Part shown: piece by piece, positions 12,110 through 26,743 of the stretch
Numbering within the stretch: the first letter of the stretch is position 1
Layout of the letters: the number at the start of each line of letters is the position of its first letter
NCBI GenBank assembly: GCA_003640385.1
Contig: RCAB01000310.1
Location: 8,627-72,626 of the forward strand
Length of the DNA stretch: 64,000 nt
Direction of reading: 5' to 3'
DNA from: Setaria digitata
Lineage: Eukaryota > Nematoda > Chromadorea > Rhabditida > Setariidae
Program-made: the position numbers and the translations under genes
Notes under the pieces: generated by a model
Databases searched by the model: none
What the model saw: the letters and a program-made list of their open reading frames with translations, nothing else
Told to the model about the DNA's origin: nothing

Positions 12110-14444
12110 AAAACTTGTAGGAATATTCGTCATTTTTTTTCTTGTCAATAAAAGGGAAATCATCAGCTTTGTTACTGAAATAAGAAAATAAAAGAAACAG
12201 GTAATATTAGGGTTTGAAGATTAATAAAGTACTAAATATAAATGCAGAAAATGTTTCATGTTCACCGTGAAATGACAGAGTTTCAAAGAACAAAGAACAC
12301 TAAACTTTCCTGACACGTGACTGACTCGTTGTTACCTATTGAAAAATTTTCTTTCCAATATTCCACAACTTCAGTTGGCGCTTTGCATGAATTTTGAATT
12401 GCATCGCTACAGCCAATCAACTTCAATTATACAGTTAATTTGACGATCAATTAGCTGATCAGTGATCAGTAACGATTACCAATAACAAAGGGACCAATCT
12501 ACTGATCTATATCGAGTGATATGAATCTAGTCATTCACTGTTGCTGCAAAAAATAAATGCAAAATTTTATCCCATAAATAGATTGGATTTAATGTAATCC
12601 AGATCAAACAGAAGCAGTAAAAGTTATCCAGTTGACACTGGCAGCTAACCTTACTGGTGCCTATATTTGACGACAACCAGTGCACATCCATATACATAAA
12701 AGCCAAAACTCAACAAATTCTCAATTCACATTTTCGATTATGCAATGCAAGTTCTTTCGTAAGGCCCCAAACATGTCAATCCTCAACAATTACTTGCAAA
12801 ATTATGTAATCTCAAAGCAATATCACAAAATAATGCAGGATCTCGAAGTGAAAATCTACCACTGGACAATTTACACCCTCCCAAAAAAGAATTTAAATCT
12901 TATCCAAGTTTTTGGAAGAGAGCTTTTTGCACGTTCCTTCCATATTCATCACAGTAAGATATTCTGAACCAAAAGAAAAAAAAAAAAAAGTAAGGAAAAC
13001 CAAACGGCTTCAAATTACAGATGGATAGGTTGTATGTAAAGCATTAAATTTATCAGAAAATTTCTTTATTCAGCATGTATTGTAATTTGATATATTTATT
13101 CAAAAACATCAAAATGCATAAAAAAAAAAAAAAAAAAAAGAACCATTTTATATTAAAAGAGCACAAATAATTACTGAGGCAAGAAATACGATCTTAAAGA
13201 AAAACGAAAAAAAGTTTATTACCAAGCCAAAAACTCAAATATATAGTCTGTCAGTTAAAATATTTCTTGCTACGTAAATTACAGTGACCTTTAAGTAATG
13301 GAACAGGTAGCAGTAACAGCAACATAAAAATGTGAAAATAACAAAATGAAATGGAGAGAGAAATGCCTTCTCTCTTCCTGTTTTGCAATACCTTATAAGG
13401 AGCTGGCATATCCGCCCAATGACTCCTTTTCTCTTAAGAATTAATTTGTCCCAAAATATAATCACGAAAAATTTTGAGGGACATTGGCTAGCAATTCATT
13501 AAAATTAAAAGTCGCCTGATACTGTTACCGGATCCTACTTTCCGGCATTTACGAAGCAAGGAATAATTATACTGTTCATTCCTGACATATATCCTGAGTT
13601 AATGGCATGGTAATATATGTAAATTATTGACAACTTTCTCTATTTTAGCCTCAGTTGAAATCCAATAAACAACAAGCGAGAGACAACAATATTTCTCAGG
13701 CTTCCTATGGTGGTAATAAAAATAATAAAAACTGAACATAAAGAAAAGCACATTCCTAGCTTGTAAAGGATTAAAAAATTAAAACAGCACATACAGAAAA
13801 GCACAATTCGTCAATAAGCATAAAGACTTGTTACTGAACAAACTGTTATCAAAGTTTCAAAATATGGGAGGAATTATAGAACTTAGAAGGACACAAACTA
13901 AAAAACTGAGGTAACTAATCATTCAAATTCCCTATATTACAAAGTGAAACAATTTAATTAGAAGACACAACTGGTTCATATTTCACTATTTTCTACTAAC
14001 GATAATTATAATCATAAAAAACCCTCGATTTTTATTAGATTACGGTCACTTGAAACTTCCATCATATAATATCTACCTCAAAAAACAGAAAAAAAATAAG
14101 TAGAAGTATAATCAAACAAGTGTCCATAACATGCAGTTTACTTGCATTATATTATTTATTTTATATGCCAGCGTATCTCCCTTAGAAACTTAACTTTAAA
14201 GATCTGAAGGATGAAGGGTTAAGTATGGGCAGCCCAACTTGCAAAAATGGGAGACTAGACACTGTGGTAAAGTAGCTCAAATAGGCCATGCGGTAAAATA
14301 AAACAAATCATCAATCAAAAAAAAAAAAACATTTCAATCGATTATAAAAATTACTGTACATGACATCAATTCACATCAACTTTCACAATAAGTCAAAAAG
14401 AACAGAAATTTGCAGCAATGAAGCTCTTACATGAAATACGTCTG
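12110..14444. other. Intergenic, mxl-2 promoter side and nxf-1 3' flank
   Basis: Both flanking genes are on the minus strand. The 95-codon open frame at 12680-12967 (+) and the 76-codon frame at 13235-13465 (-) lack splice context or recognisable similarity. A-runs occur at 12970-12990 and 13121-13139. Confidence 0.55.
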
Positions 14445-17400
14445 CTATTGGAAAGCCTCAGCCGGAATCCTATCACGTACAGCAAGAAATGCTTGCCCTG
14501 CAGCCTGAAATATTACGATACTTTTCTAACAATATTTAGCAGAAAGATGAGATACATCCCTAGAAGATAACATTCGATCTTGTGTGATAATGAACAGAAA
14601 TTATCAGGATCTCATTAGAGCAAAAACGAGTGACATGTCCACTTATTCCTGCACAAGAAATATTTAGAGTATCTTAGTACTGTGAAATTCCTAATTTCCA
14701 GCAAAAAATTTTGCATATTTAGAGCGTTTCAAGATAAAAAGCGCTGAACTATCTCTATTTCACGCTAGAAATCGTATAAGCTGATTTGGCATATCGACAA
14801 CTGCTATAAAGTTATCTTTTGTGAATTCAACCACTCATATGAACTGAATTAATCTTAAAATTAAAAAGTCAAAAAAGTTGAAAGAAACCTCGTAGTTCCA
14901 ATTCTGATCAATTAAACATTTCTTGGACCATTCCGGCTTCATTCTGCTTTCCTGACAAAACGCCTCAACCATTTGCTGTTGCATTTCTTCATCACCAGCT
15001 GCAGCACGCTCCGCGGGTGTCGATTCGTGTTGTTGCGGGACGGGTACAAAGGGACTCTGCTGACCATCTGCAATAGACATTCCGCTCATTGCATCCGTTG
15101 TTGCGACGGCAGCATCTGGAGGTACCTGAAAGTATTTTCATTCGAAGAATTATTTTGGGAGAACTTTCCCGATCACTGGTACAACTAAATAAAACCTCAT
15201 TATTTCTCAGTAATAAAGACTAAGTAAAGTAAAGCTACCGGACCTTAAAATCATAGCCAAACAAAGAAAATAATGAAGGATCAAACCTTCAATGAGTTCG
15301 TAATCATCGATTTATAACGTTGTATCCGTTCCATAAAGACTCCACTAATAAATAGCATGTCGTTAACCACTGCTATTTTTCTAAAGACCCTTACATTTAA
15401 ACAACAAAAAAAAAAAAAGGAAACATTACGGATTTTCTGGATGCACGCGACCTACTAAACTTTATGTATTCCTCAGGAAAAAAAAAACACACACACGAGT
15501 ATCTACAAAAAATAAAGAAAACTTACCCATCACCTTTGTTTACAACAACAAAGTTGCGGCAGAAAAATCTCAATTCATCATCATCTCCAACTTTTTCTAA
15601 ACCATCACGAAAGAAACCTTCCACTGCGAAACACATATACTTATCCTAGAAATGGCTCGATTTTTAAAACAAGGGATTTAATAAGCAAGAAAACACTCGT
15701 GATGATAGAATGTTTTATGTGAGCATTACTAAAGAGAAATTAAAAAATAAAATTTTCTCTACACATCTTTCTCTAATAAAAATGTTACCTACTACTTTTT
15801 CACTATTTAGGGCGAGTCTCATTATTTTGGAATAACCTGCTGTTTACTCAGCATCTCAAATACATATACATGGAAAAAATTCCAATTCTATCATTTTTAA
15901 ACAAATTTTAAAACGTCCTTGATTATGTTGGAAGAAGCTTTTAAGCTTACAGTGATCAACGAGACATCAACCAAAAATGTATCCATCAAGTGTTTGGTGG
16001 GTGGAAGTTTCCGTAATGCAACAATAATATCCATAGCTCCTTTACAGATTACTTTTTCCCGAAATCGTTCCCATCTTTCCATGCATTTAATATTGTGCGA
16101 TGCTTTGCGATATGTACTGTACAAACTGTAATTATACTGAACATAAACTTTATATACAAAAATAATTACTATACCAAAATGTTGCCTAAAACTTTAACAA
16201 TATGTAGTATCAAGATTTTTTTCACTCAAAATTAATTTTCCAAAAAGAGATTTACAGTTAAAATTTTCATGAGTTGAAAAAAATAAATAAATAAATAAAA
16301 TGTGTTCTATTTCTCGCAATGATGTAGAATATTTTTGATCGTCTTACGAGAAAACTATTAGGATTAACAATCTTTCAAACTTATGCTAAGTAATACTCCT
16401 AAGCCGATTTGAATAAAACAGGTTTTAAATGTAAAGCAGAGCGTGGTAAAACTGTGAGTGAAATAAGCAGACGCAAAAAAATATGATAATAACCTCGGGT
16501 TAAAATAAGGTTTTCTTTCGTTTGCATCTGTCAAATTTTCTGCACACATTGTAAATGTTGCCTGGAATAAAAGTGATAGGTCTCTACTAGAAGAATATTA
16601 CTCGTAAATCAATATTATGATACACGACTAGTATGCTAAATATCGATATTTCAAAATTAATTCCGAACCGGTCATTGCACTAATTCGGCAAAATAAACTA
16701 ACATTTTCATCGTAAGCATTAATCAGATTTTTTCTGTTGTTAACATCCGGATCATCATATGCTGTCATGAATTCGATAATAAATGCTTCGATAAGAGCAC
16801 GGTGATCATCACTGCCGTAAAAACTTGGCTGAAATTTTCAGGAACTAATATGAAATTACACAAACCAGCTAAACTATTAGTTAAGAAACACGCAACTTTA
16901 CATTCTATAAACCAGTAAAATCAAAAATTCTTCAATATTTTAGCCAATTTCAACTGCATAATTAAAAGTACCTGTCCTTACTGATTTTGCAATTTTTAAT
17001 AGCATAGCTAACTTTTTTTACAACCATTATTATTATTATTAGTTGATGATTACAAAATAGATGAAAAGCTTACCTTAAACGGCGGCAATTTCGCATTCTC
17101 ATCTAAATCTGGTACTGCACAGGAAGCAGATCGTTGGACCGGAATACCATCCTAAAAGTGTCGGAAATAACTGGAGAAGGAAATGAGCAGTGGTCACCTC
17201 GGCATTCCAAAATACAACACAAACAGCTTCATTAGACAAAAATACACCAGATATAATTAATTAATAAAATTCCAAAACATTTAGCATCGTATATCAATCT
17301 CATATATGTATGAAACATTGGCGGTGAAAAGAAGAAAAAATTTACCAGCATAGTGACCTTCGGGAAGACGCGATGAATAGCACTGTAATCGAGAACATTC

Positions 17401-20400
17401 TATTATATAACGTATATGTATATGCACACATGAATATCCATGCACCATATACGACATGAAATATGAGAGCAAGAAAAACTCTGAGAATAAATTTTAAGGG
17501 AAGGAATAATTTTCATTTTGTCAATAAATATCGTAAGTTATCATCATAACTAATGCATTCTGACATATGCACTGCTAAGCATAAGGAGTTTCAGGGAAGT
17601 AAAAAGCTCAGAATAAGCAACTGTTCACCTTAAATAAGCTTCTGCTGACGAATATGAACCACATAAAGGATTATTTTCAAAAAATAACGTCTCAACCGGC
17701 CATCCCTTCAACTTCTCCAATTCTGATTCCTTATCGATCTAGAACAGCAAACGAATAATTATTAATTCATTCTATGCTAATTCATTCCCTGCTGTAATTT
17801 CTGGTATACCTCTGATGCACTAATGCACTCTAAATGTTAAGGTCACTTCTAATAATGTTTTATGATAACTTCTTATCAAAATAATAGCTGTTTCGTACCT
17901 GGTTAGCCGATAAATCCAGTGTTTTTACATTTTTAATACGATAAAGAAGGCACGCAAAGAAATCCAAAAAGCGAAGGCGATTCCCCTTAAAAATGATGTA
18001 AGGCTTAAATGACAAATGAAATTTGTAAAAATTTTTGTTAATAAAATGGCCGATCTTGATATATGATAGAGAAACACCATGCTCTCTCAAAGTAATAGGA
18101 AAGCCGCTAAAATTTGATAACATAATGTCCTCGTTTGAGATCAAATTATGAGACGGCAAAGACTGACAAATAAATGAAAAACAAACCTCAAAACTAAAAT
18201 AAGTCAAACCTTCATGCTTAGAGCTGTTACACTTCCGTAATGCTGATCAATCAAATCAACAACTGCCATCATAATATTATTACGAGTTAACGAAAGATGC
18301 AAACTTCTCGAACGGAACACTGAAATGTTTAAATTGATATGATAACCATCGGAATGCAAGCATGAAATTTTCCCCGGTGACTTCTTACAATATCATATTA
18401 AACGACAACCTATTTGGTTATAATCCTCTCAACTATGATTTGAAAACAGTTCTCAAGTTATCAGCCTCCTCGCATAATACTATCAACTTATGTCATTATC
18501 TACTGATTCTATCTATATTTTATGACATTTAGATTATTAATTTGATCAACATACGAGCTATCACCTTTGAAATTTATAAAGCGAATACCGGTTTGGTAGA
18601 AGCCAGAAATTTCACACTTTTATAATGCATTACATATGTTTATTCAATTTACTGTTGCAAAAAATTCAAGTAACACCAAAATATGTTTCGAAAAATTTGA
18701 AATAACTTAAATTGCGCTAATGAAAGCACGTATGCTACATCCAAAAATCGGTACATCGACAAAAAATTTAAGTACTAGACTTACATTCATCCAAACCGAA
18801 TTCGCTCAAATCCAATGCATGCGTTTCCATGTTATACCTTTTTTTCAAACATTCCTGAAAAGAACAATTTTCTCTTCATTGCACTGAGTTTGAACTAAAA
18901 ATCTCCGAATTCTCAAAACCCATTATTCTAAATTTTTACGATTACTAGTAATGGAAAACAAACCGCAATTAAATCTCTTTCATTTATTGATATCGTAGCA
19001 AAACCCGCTGATACGCGTGATAATAGGAAGGTAATTGGTGAGTTGGTATTAGGATCTCTGACACGCCTTGATATCGCATGGATTGCAGCAGCTGTCTGAA
19101 TAACAGACAACAATACAATATTTTCAATAAAAAAGTAACGACTTTCCTTTGCTGCTTCAACTTTAAACTAATCAAAGGTTTCTAATCAGAATTATTGAGC
19201 TAAATCTCAATAAGCCCAGCTCTGGTCTGCTCATCGGCCCCGATATATTGCACATAAAAGAAAAGGAGAAAAAACTGCTGGTAAATAATTTGGGTACGTC
19301 ATCATCTTCGACGAAAAACGTTATGTCTCCTCGATCCACTTTGAACAACAATGGTTTCACATCGTCAACATATTGTCCGATTGATCGCATAATAAAATCT
19401 TTTCCAATTGCAGCACCTCTTACAACCTGAAGTAACTGTCAGAAGTAATTAAATAATCCCTATTTTTCCCTGTACGATTCTAAGATTTTGCAATATAAAC
19501 TAATAAACAAATCCACGCCTTAATCTGATTCATAACAACTGCTGTAGTAGTTGCACTACCACCAGTTCCACGCTGCAGCTGTCTATCACGCCTGTTATCA
19601 AGATGAACTTTTAATGACACGCGATCTCTTCCACCACCTAAAAACAATAACGGTCAAAGATTTAGTATAAAGGAGATTTTCTACTAACTTACAAAAGCAA
19701 CATAAAATCCTAAGAATATTTGCAATTATTTAGAAAAGAACCTTTGCCTGAACCTCTACCACCTCGTCCATATCCACTGCTAACGCCTCGACCCTGTATT
19801 CTGAAGAGACGTGGATCGAGTTCCTAAAAGCAAAGGAAAAATATAAGAACTTCAGTCTTGGAATATACATAAACCCAATTCCATTCTTTCTTATATAGGA
19901 GTAGAGAATAAGATGACAAATACACAGTAATGAAAAATGTCCACAAAAAGAGTTTAAAAAAAAAATCTTTACGGGTTTCAGTCGGAACAGTATATGGTTT
20001 ACATACCACATACTTCATAAGCACCAACTTGACAAAAAATTATTGCTGACCTGATTTATAGTGCTAATAAAATAAAGAGATAACAACCATTTAGAGAGTC
20101 ATCCAGTGCCATGGTAATCGATTATGGTTCAACTCAATATTAGGTAACAAAAGCTCACAGACAACAATCTAATCAAACAAAACAGAAAGGATTAGATTNC
20201 TTAGAGAGTCATCCATAATCGATTATGGTTCAACTCAATATTAGATAACAAAAGCTCACAGACAACAATCTAATCAAACAAAACAGAAAGGATTAGATTT
20301 TTGCAAAAATTTCCACAAATATCGAACTAAGCAACAGACTAACTTTTCCATCATCGTCATCATCATCAAACCGCGGTGCCAAATCACTATCGTAATAGAT

Positions 20401-20460
20401 CAGTTTCTTCATAGTCATTTTTTTGGCATCCCATTTTTGATGTCCACCACGTCGATTCAT
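14445..20460 (-). CDS. nxf-1: NXF-1, nuclear mRNA export receptor (TAP)
   Basis: Eighteen exons, minus order: 20460-20344, 19823-19742, 19637-19501, 19426-19298, 19095-18964, 18854-18785, 18319-18210, 17985-17899, 17738-17629, 17382-17346, 17151-17074, 16828-16703, 16561-16494, 16125-15951, 15645-15527, 15380-15287, 15125-14889 and 14504-14445. Phases agree; 655 residues. Order: an acidic (poly-Asp) and Gly/Arg-rich N-terminus; RNA-recognition domain about 106-190 (GDITFFVEDDD); leucine-rich repeats about 200-340 (NVKTLDLSANQ, TLFFENNPLC); NTF2-like domain about 364-560 (partner p15/NXT1); and UBA-like FG-nucleoporin-binding end about 596-655 (MVEAFCQESRMKPEWSKKCL). Known role: carries spliced mRNPs through the nuclear pore. 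The length is close to human NXF1 (619). One exon is only 37 nt. Confidence 0.95.
20091..20299. other. Unmerged contig overlap around N at 20199
   Basis: About 100 nt before the single N (20091-20198) is repeated after it (20201-20299), with a small indel. It lies in the first nxf-1 intron, so the coding sequence is unaffected. It reads as two contig ends joined by one N, not as a real duplication. Confidence 0.85.
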
Positions 20461-20471
20461 GTCGTCTACTG
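20461..20471 (-). promoter_or_regulatory. Likely trans-splice acceptor of nxf-1
   Basis: CTTTCCAG ends at 20469 on the minus strand, leaving an 8-nt leader before the ATG. A leader this short after a good acceptor is typical of spliced-leader trans-spliced nematode genes. Confidence 0.6.
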
Positions 20472-22344
20472 GAAAGACAGTAAATGAACTAAGTGCAAAC
20501 TTAAATTCAGTATGGAAGAAATAGAAAGATAAAAGACGCAGATTTCAGGAGGGCATAAGACTGAAAATTAAGAAAATTAAGCTTGTTTTATGCGTACAAC
20601 TCATTTAGGATAACAGTCGCAATTTAAATCAACCCCATATTCACCTTAACAGCTATCTGCTTAATACTATATAAAAAATTTAAGTATTGCTGAAGAACAA
20701 GACCATATATGAACAAAAAAAAGTGCCGCTCTGGAAAAAATCTGCGACGTACAAACACCGAGAAAGAGTTCAGAACAAATGCGTATCAAAAAGCAGATTC
20801 AATAAAAATAAAACAAATCAAGAGCTCAGTCAAGCCAGCACCTAAACTTCCTAATGACTCATTACTACATTAATAACTTAACTCTAATGATTTGTCAGAT
20901 TAGTACTTCAGTTTTCCATCAATCAGCATTTCAACTCCTGAACAACTCAACCATCCCCCAAATGATCTATCAAATTAGCACTTGAGTTCTTCAACAAGTC
21001 AGTACCTCAATCTCCCAATCGTTTCATCAGAGAAGCACCACCTCAGCCCCAGATAACTGACCACAACAATCCCCTAGCCTCAAATAACCCATGACATCAA
21101 TAGCAGTCAGATGGCCAACATCAACTTGTAAACCGTCTAACTGCATCGGTCCGTGAAAAAGTATACCGCTCTATCATGAAATTATTCATCCCATAAAAGT
21201 GTGAACTGCATTACCTGAGATTTATCATTTGAAAGCTCGGTTCCCCACTTAATTCATGAGTAAGTCATTCTTTAAAAATCGTTATTCAGTTATTCAATTT
21301 TTATTTTAAACACTAAAAATTGTTTCTGGTATGATTTAATGGTATTCAATATGATCAATGTGAGATTGGCTCATTTGAAAATTCATCAACGATTTAGATC
21401 ACTATATTCACTGAATGCTTAGTACTCAAACACCCTATCTGTTACTAATTGAATTACTTATCTAATTGTTTAATCAATTGAATTTAACAGATTTAATTAG
21501 TCAATTAATTGAATTTATGAACTTCCCTTATCGTTATTATATATATTCGTCATTGTGGTCGTTGTACATTTAAAGAAATCTTTTTCTTCTTTTTTCCAAT
21601 TATTTTATTTTTTTTTTTTTTAAGAAAAAAAAGCTTCTGATTTGATCTTTTTAAGAGGTTATAAATAAATGTATATTTTACGAATTTATGCATTCATTTT
21701 GATTTAAATGAATAGTTAATCTATCAACTAGAATAGAGGCTATTATTTCAGCGAATTAATTAGTGTTAAAATATCTTCTAATTGATTGACTCATTAAACA
21801 TAATTATAACTAATCAGTAAATGACAAAAAAAGTTAGCCATGTATTTTATTTTATTTTATTTTCCAATTAAACTGCTTGAAATAACTGTGCAAATATTAC
21901 TGCCTCAAATTCTTTTGTATTTTTCATTTGTTATTTCAACATATACTTTTCCCATTTTTTTTTTTTTTTTTAAATTCATTTTCTTAAATGCAAAATAATA
22001 ATATTAATTCGACAGAATGAAAATGACAACAACATAATGATGATGCTAACATTGCGTAGCAATTTCTCACAGAAATTCTTTGTAGTATTAATTAAAAAAA
22101 TTTAATTATGCATACATTATTATATCATATATGACCCATTCCATTCGTAAAATTTTTATTTTTAACGATATTTCCAAAATTTATAATTTGTAAAAGATAT
22201 CCAATTCATAAACAAAAGATTTTTTTTTTTTTTTAATTTTTACATCATTTTAAGTGAACGAATTCGAAACATACAAATCGCTCATCATCCACAAACCAAT
22301 CAATAAATAATCATTTCAAAAAGAATTATTTTAACCAAAAAAAA

Positions 22345-22560
22345 GAAAAAAGTGGAAGGAGAAAAAATTTTATCAAATAAGAAAACAGGAGAAAAATAAC
22401 TATGCAGTGATGTAATAAATTAAATTAAAACTACTTTCAATAAAATAATTTNGAAAAAAGTGGAAGGAGAAAAAATTTTATCAAATAAGAAAATAGGAGA
22501 AAAACAACTATGCAGTGATGTAATAAATTAAATTAAAACTACTTTCAATAAAATAATTTA
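22345..22560. other. Unmerged contig overlap around N at 22452
   Basis: 107 nt before the N (22345-22451) is repeated almost exactly after it (22453-22560). Non-coding. Confidence 0.85.
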
Positions 22561-23407
22561 AATTTTAGCTACCTTAAATTCTTTGTCTCTCATTAACTAA
22601 TAAGCTTTGAAAGTACGAATGGAAGCGATCGATCTTTTTTCTTATCAAAACTGCGAAAATATCAATGATCAATCGGAAAATTACTCATTTTTGTCAATGT
22701 TTTTTTTAGAAATCACATGAAATGAGAGATGTTTAACAGAACAAAAGAAAATTAAACTAAATTAAATTAAGTAGAATTTTAATATAATGTAATATAATAA
22801 TGTAGTGAAAACGAAATAAAAATTCTTTAAATTTTACATCAATGATACAATGATCAATATGGAATTTTAATGTTATTAAAGAAGCGAAATACTATTCGAA
22901 ATTTAGAAAAGCGAAATTTTTACCACGTCATTTATGTCATTTTGCATTATTTCGTTATGCTAAATTGAAATGATCCAATCGTTTGCTATCATCTACCTGA
23001 TGACATTTATGGAGCATTTTACTAAATCGAATCTTATTTAACAGAATTAAAATCTTAAACATTCTTAGTGAGCCAAATTTTCCACCTCTTGAAAAACCCC
23101 AAAACATTTGACTTCTTGCAACACTTTTACCGAACTCAATTTTATTTATGATAGCATATTTTATTTTATTTTATTTTTTTTGTAAATTTTCTATTTTCTA
23201 ACTAGCGAAAATTAACCATTTTTCTGATTGGATCAATCGCGATAGTATTTTTCATTCTAATTTGCTTAGTGATAAGATCGATCGATTACTTCTAGGATAA
23301 AGATCCTGATAACCAAAAATTGACAATAGTCATTAAGCAATTGTTAATAAATTATTTTAGAACTGTTTCAGCACTATCTCCATTCAAAACTGGATTATCT
23401 AAATGTT

Positions 23408-23503
23408 ACTTTTATAATTATTAGCTACCTGTATATAATACTTTTATAATTGTTAGCTACCTGTATATAATACTTTTATAATTATTAGCTACCTGTATAT
23501 AAT
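23408..23503. repeat. 32-nt tandem repeat, three copies
   Basis: Units at 23408-23439, 23440-23471 and 23472-23503 differ by one base (ATTATTAG or ATTGTTAG). Each contains the motif TTAGCTACCTGTATATAAT. Confidence 0.9.
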
Positions 23504-24570
23504 ACTAGTAATAACTAATAATAATTGCATTATCTTCACAACAATTCTCAGCTGTATAACATTTATGTGTGGTCTAAGAAATATTTATTAATTAATAGGA
23601 AAAATTTTTTTCCCTGCTGATTTAAGCACTTTTTCTTCTTATTTAATTCTCTATGCATTTTATGGCTGCTGATGAAATGGAAAAAATTCAAAAAAAAAAA
23701 AGAAATGAACATCACTTTTAAAAGTGAACACTAATATATTTAATATACACTTAATTACCATAATATTTAAACTAATTTCAAAATTATATGAGCTTATTTG
23801 CTTGAAAATGTTAGCAATTAATATATTTTATATTTTAAACTAGTTGAAGGTTACATAGCAGATGAAATATTACCGACTAACTTCATCTTTCAATTCTTTT
23901 ACCCAAATTCATTTTCAGACTCAGGTAAAAAAAAAAAAAAATTCTTTTCTATTTCTGATGACCTAAATAATATTGCCTCTATCTAACAAAAAAAAAAAAA
24001 GAAAAAGAAAAGGAGAGAGAAAAAGCTTTTAATATTTAAGCCACGAGTACATATTGAAATCAAGCGAATAAAAAATAGGGCAGGGTAAAATCTTCGAGAA
24101 AAATGATCATATTTTTTATTTATTAAAGTGGAACAAAAAAAATGGGAAAAAAAAAGATTTCATAGCAAATAATGATAATTTGAAAAGTGTAAATTTTTTT
24201 TTTTTTTAATATTAAAAATTGGAAAGGAAGTATTTTATAGGAAATAATTATAAAGTGTAATTAAATAGAAATCGTAAAATCACTGCATTTTTCTTTTCTT
24301 TTTTTTTTTTAATCGTGACAATTTCAAAAATATAAGTGAGGTTTTGAGGCAGAAAAGCTTCCCGTCAATTCAAAATTTAGTACTAATTTTTCAAAACTTG
24401 TATTTAAAACTACCCTAATCTTCTTTCCTTTTTCTTTTTCTTTTTCTTTTCTTTTTTTTTTTTAAATAGAACTTCTACATTTTTTATTCCTTTCTTCTTT
24501 GCTAAATTGTATGACAAAGTAAAATTACTTCCGAAAAATACTTTTTTCCTCTAAAGTTCATGTTAAAAAC

Positions 24571-24611
24571 AAAAAAAAAAAAAAAAAAAANAAAAAAAAA
24601 AAAAAAAAAAA
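24571..24611. other. Poly-A run with N at 24591
   Basis: About 40 A residues broken by one N. The true run length is uncertain. Confidence 0.85.
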
Positions 24612-26454
24612 TGCATTTCAATAAATGATTTAAAAAACAAAGAAATTACGAAACCATTATGGCTATTAATTGCTTCATTAATTACTGTTTTGTAATGTCC
24701 TTTTTTTTTCGTTTATTTTCGAAATGAATTACTTACTAACTTGAGCGTACCATTTATTTAGTATCTGTTTATTAATATTGGCTAATATAAGGGCAATTTT
24801 CTTTCTTTTATTTTTTTTTTTTTAAACTAATAACCGACTTGAACTTAATAATTTGTTTTAAATTTTTTATAATTACGCAAACTTTAGGCATATCGCATTT
24901 TATATTTTCTTTACATATACAATTGAAACCACTGTGGTAAAAGCATATCACATCCATTTCATTATCTTTTAGTCATAATCATTTATCATTTTAAAACAAG
25001 AAAATTGTGGGCAAGGGAGAGGGAGGAAAGAAATGCCATTAAATTATAAGTTAAAAAAAAAAACAATGAAGCGATAAAAAAAAGAGATGTAAAATAATTT
25101 GCACAATATTTTTTCATTTCAATTATTTATTATACAAAAATGAGTCTCTTACGTATATTTTAGCAATTATTTTTGAAGAAAGAATAATAATTTAAAAATA
25201 ATTAATTCAATCAAGTTTTAGTCTAATTTCTCACTGGAGTTTTCTAAATTATTTCTTTTTTAACAAACATTTACGCTATCGCTTGAATATTTTAATTTAT
25301 TGTTTTTTTTTTTTTTTTTTCATTTAATTTTTTTTCAAACAATCTAATTGCATCGTTTCATTAGCAACAAAATGTAAAGCATTCAAAATCCTCTGATAAT
25401 GAGTAATTTCATATAATTTAGCAATGAATTAAATTGCAGTTTAAATTTAAATTTTCCAAATGTTAAACTAAGGAAGGGAAAAATTTTTTATTTTATGGAA
25501 AGCAAACAAAAAAAAAAAAAAGAATGAAATTGCTAAAATCTTTCATTAATTGCAATGATTCATGAGAAATTTTAAACAACGAAAAAGAAAAGTTTTTTTC
25601 TTTCTTTCTTTCTTTCTTTTCTTTTTTTTTTTTTTTTTTTAAATTAAAAAATTTTTATGTACCAGAAAGAATTATAGATAGTTTGGATATCCATCACTTC
25701 ACATACAGCTAGAGAGGGATGATAATTTTAAAAATTCATTTTTAAACAGCTGATGAAATGATTCGCTTAATAGCAAACATTGCTGTTGTTGTTATTGTTG
25801 TTATGGGATTAATGCTTACATTCGTCCTCTTCAGCTCGTGTGATTAATTATTTTAAATTTTGAAATTAATTAATTAACGAATTGACGAAATGTTCTGTTA
25901 GCAGCATTTATTTATATAATGATATAAAATTCAAAAATTCTTTCTACATTTTCATTTCTTTTTTATTGATAATTAGTTGATAAGTTATCAAAGATCTCGA
26001 TAATACTTTTTCTTTTTTTTTTTTAAATTATTGATAATTATGAATAAATTTAGTGATATATTATTAGTAGAAAATCATTTTTGTATTTTCTATTTTTTTT
26101 TTTTTTTTTTTTTTGTTGAAAAAAAAATAATAATCCAAATTTAAATTATTGCACATTTAATAATTGAGATAATGTGTAATAACAAAAAATATGGATGGAA
26201 ATATTAACGTACAATATGAGAAGTATTGACGTAAGTGTTAATTTATATGATATAAAAAAAAAAAGGAAAAATTTTAATTAAATTAAAAATTTTCATTTCT
26301 AATTTATCAAGTTAACACTTAGTCAATTTATTACATGTGAAAAAAAATTTCCACTCAGTTCACATTAATTTGATTGTTCATTTTACACGTATGTTTATGT
26401 TAATGCGTCAAACAGGTGACACCGATTAGTGAAAGAGGCTGAATTAGAGAGAGA

Positions 26455-26456
<2 letters not shown>

Positions 26457-26487
<31 letters not shown>
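26457..26487. repeat. GA dinucleotide tract
   Basis: GA run upstream of fli-1. It is complementary to the CT tracts at 26692-26743. Confidence 0.95.
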
Positions 26488-26490
<3 letters not shown>

Positions 26491-26691
26491 AAGTGAGGAT
26501 TTTGAGTCAAATGCAAGTGACTTTTTAGTATGAAGAAAGAGAGGGGGGGATTGGAAAAGTGCAAGAGTAAGAAGCTTGAGGAAGTACCCCGGAAGAGCGG
26601 GCAAGCAGAGAGAAGAAAATACCCCGGAAAAGCGAGATAAGAGGAAAATTGATGTTATTTCAGGTCTTTATAGACTCATCTTTTTCTTTCC

Positions 26692-26743
26692 CTCTCTCTC
26701 TCTCTCTCTCTCTCCTTTCCTTCTCTCTCTCTCTCTCTCTCCC
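26692..26743. repeat. CT dinucleotide tract, interrupted
   Basis: Two CT runs separated by CTTTCCTT. Together with the GA tract about 230 nt upstream this forms a purine/pyrimidine inverted pair. Confidence 0.95.

Noticed and set aside
12680..12967. 95-codon frame (+) upstream of mxl-2
   Set aside because: Low-complexity Asn/His/Lys composition, no splice context and no recognisable similarity.
17860..18207. 115-codon minus-strand frame in nxf-1
   Set aside because: Only 17985-17899 matches the LRR region; the rest is intron 17986-18209, whose spliced removal joins LSMK to GNRLRFLDF.
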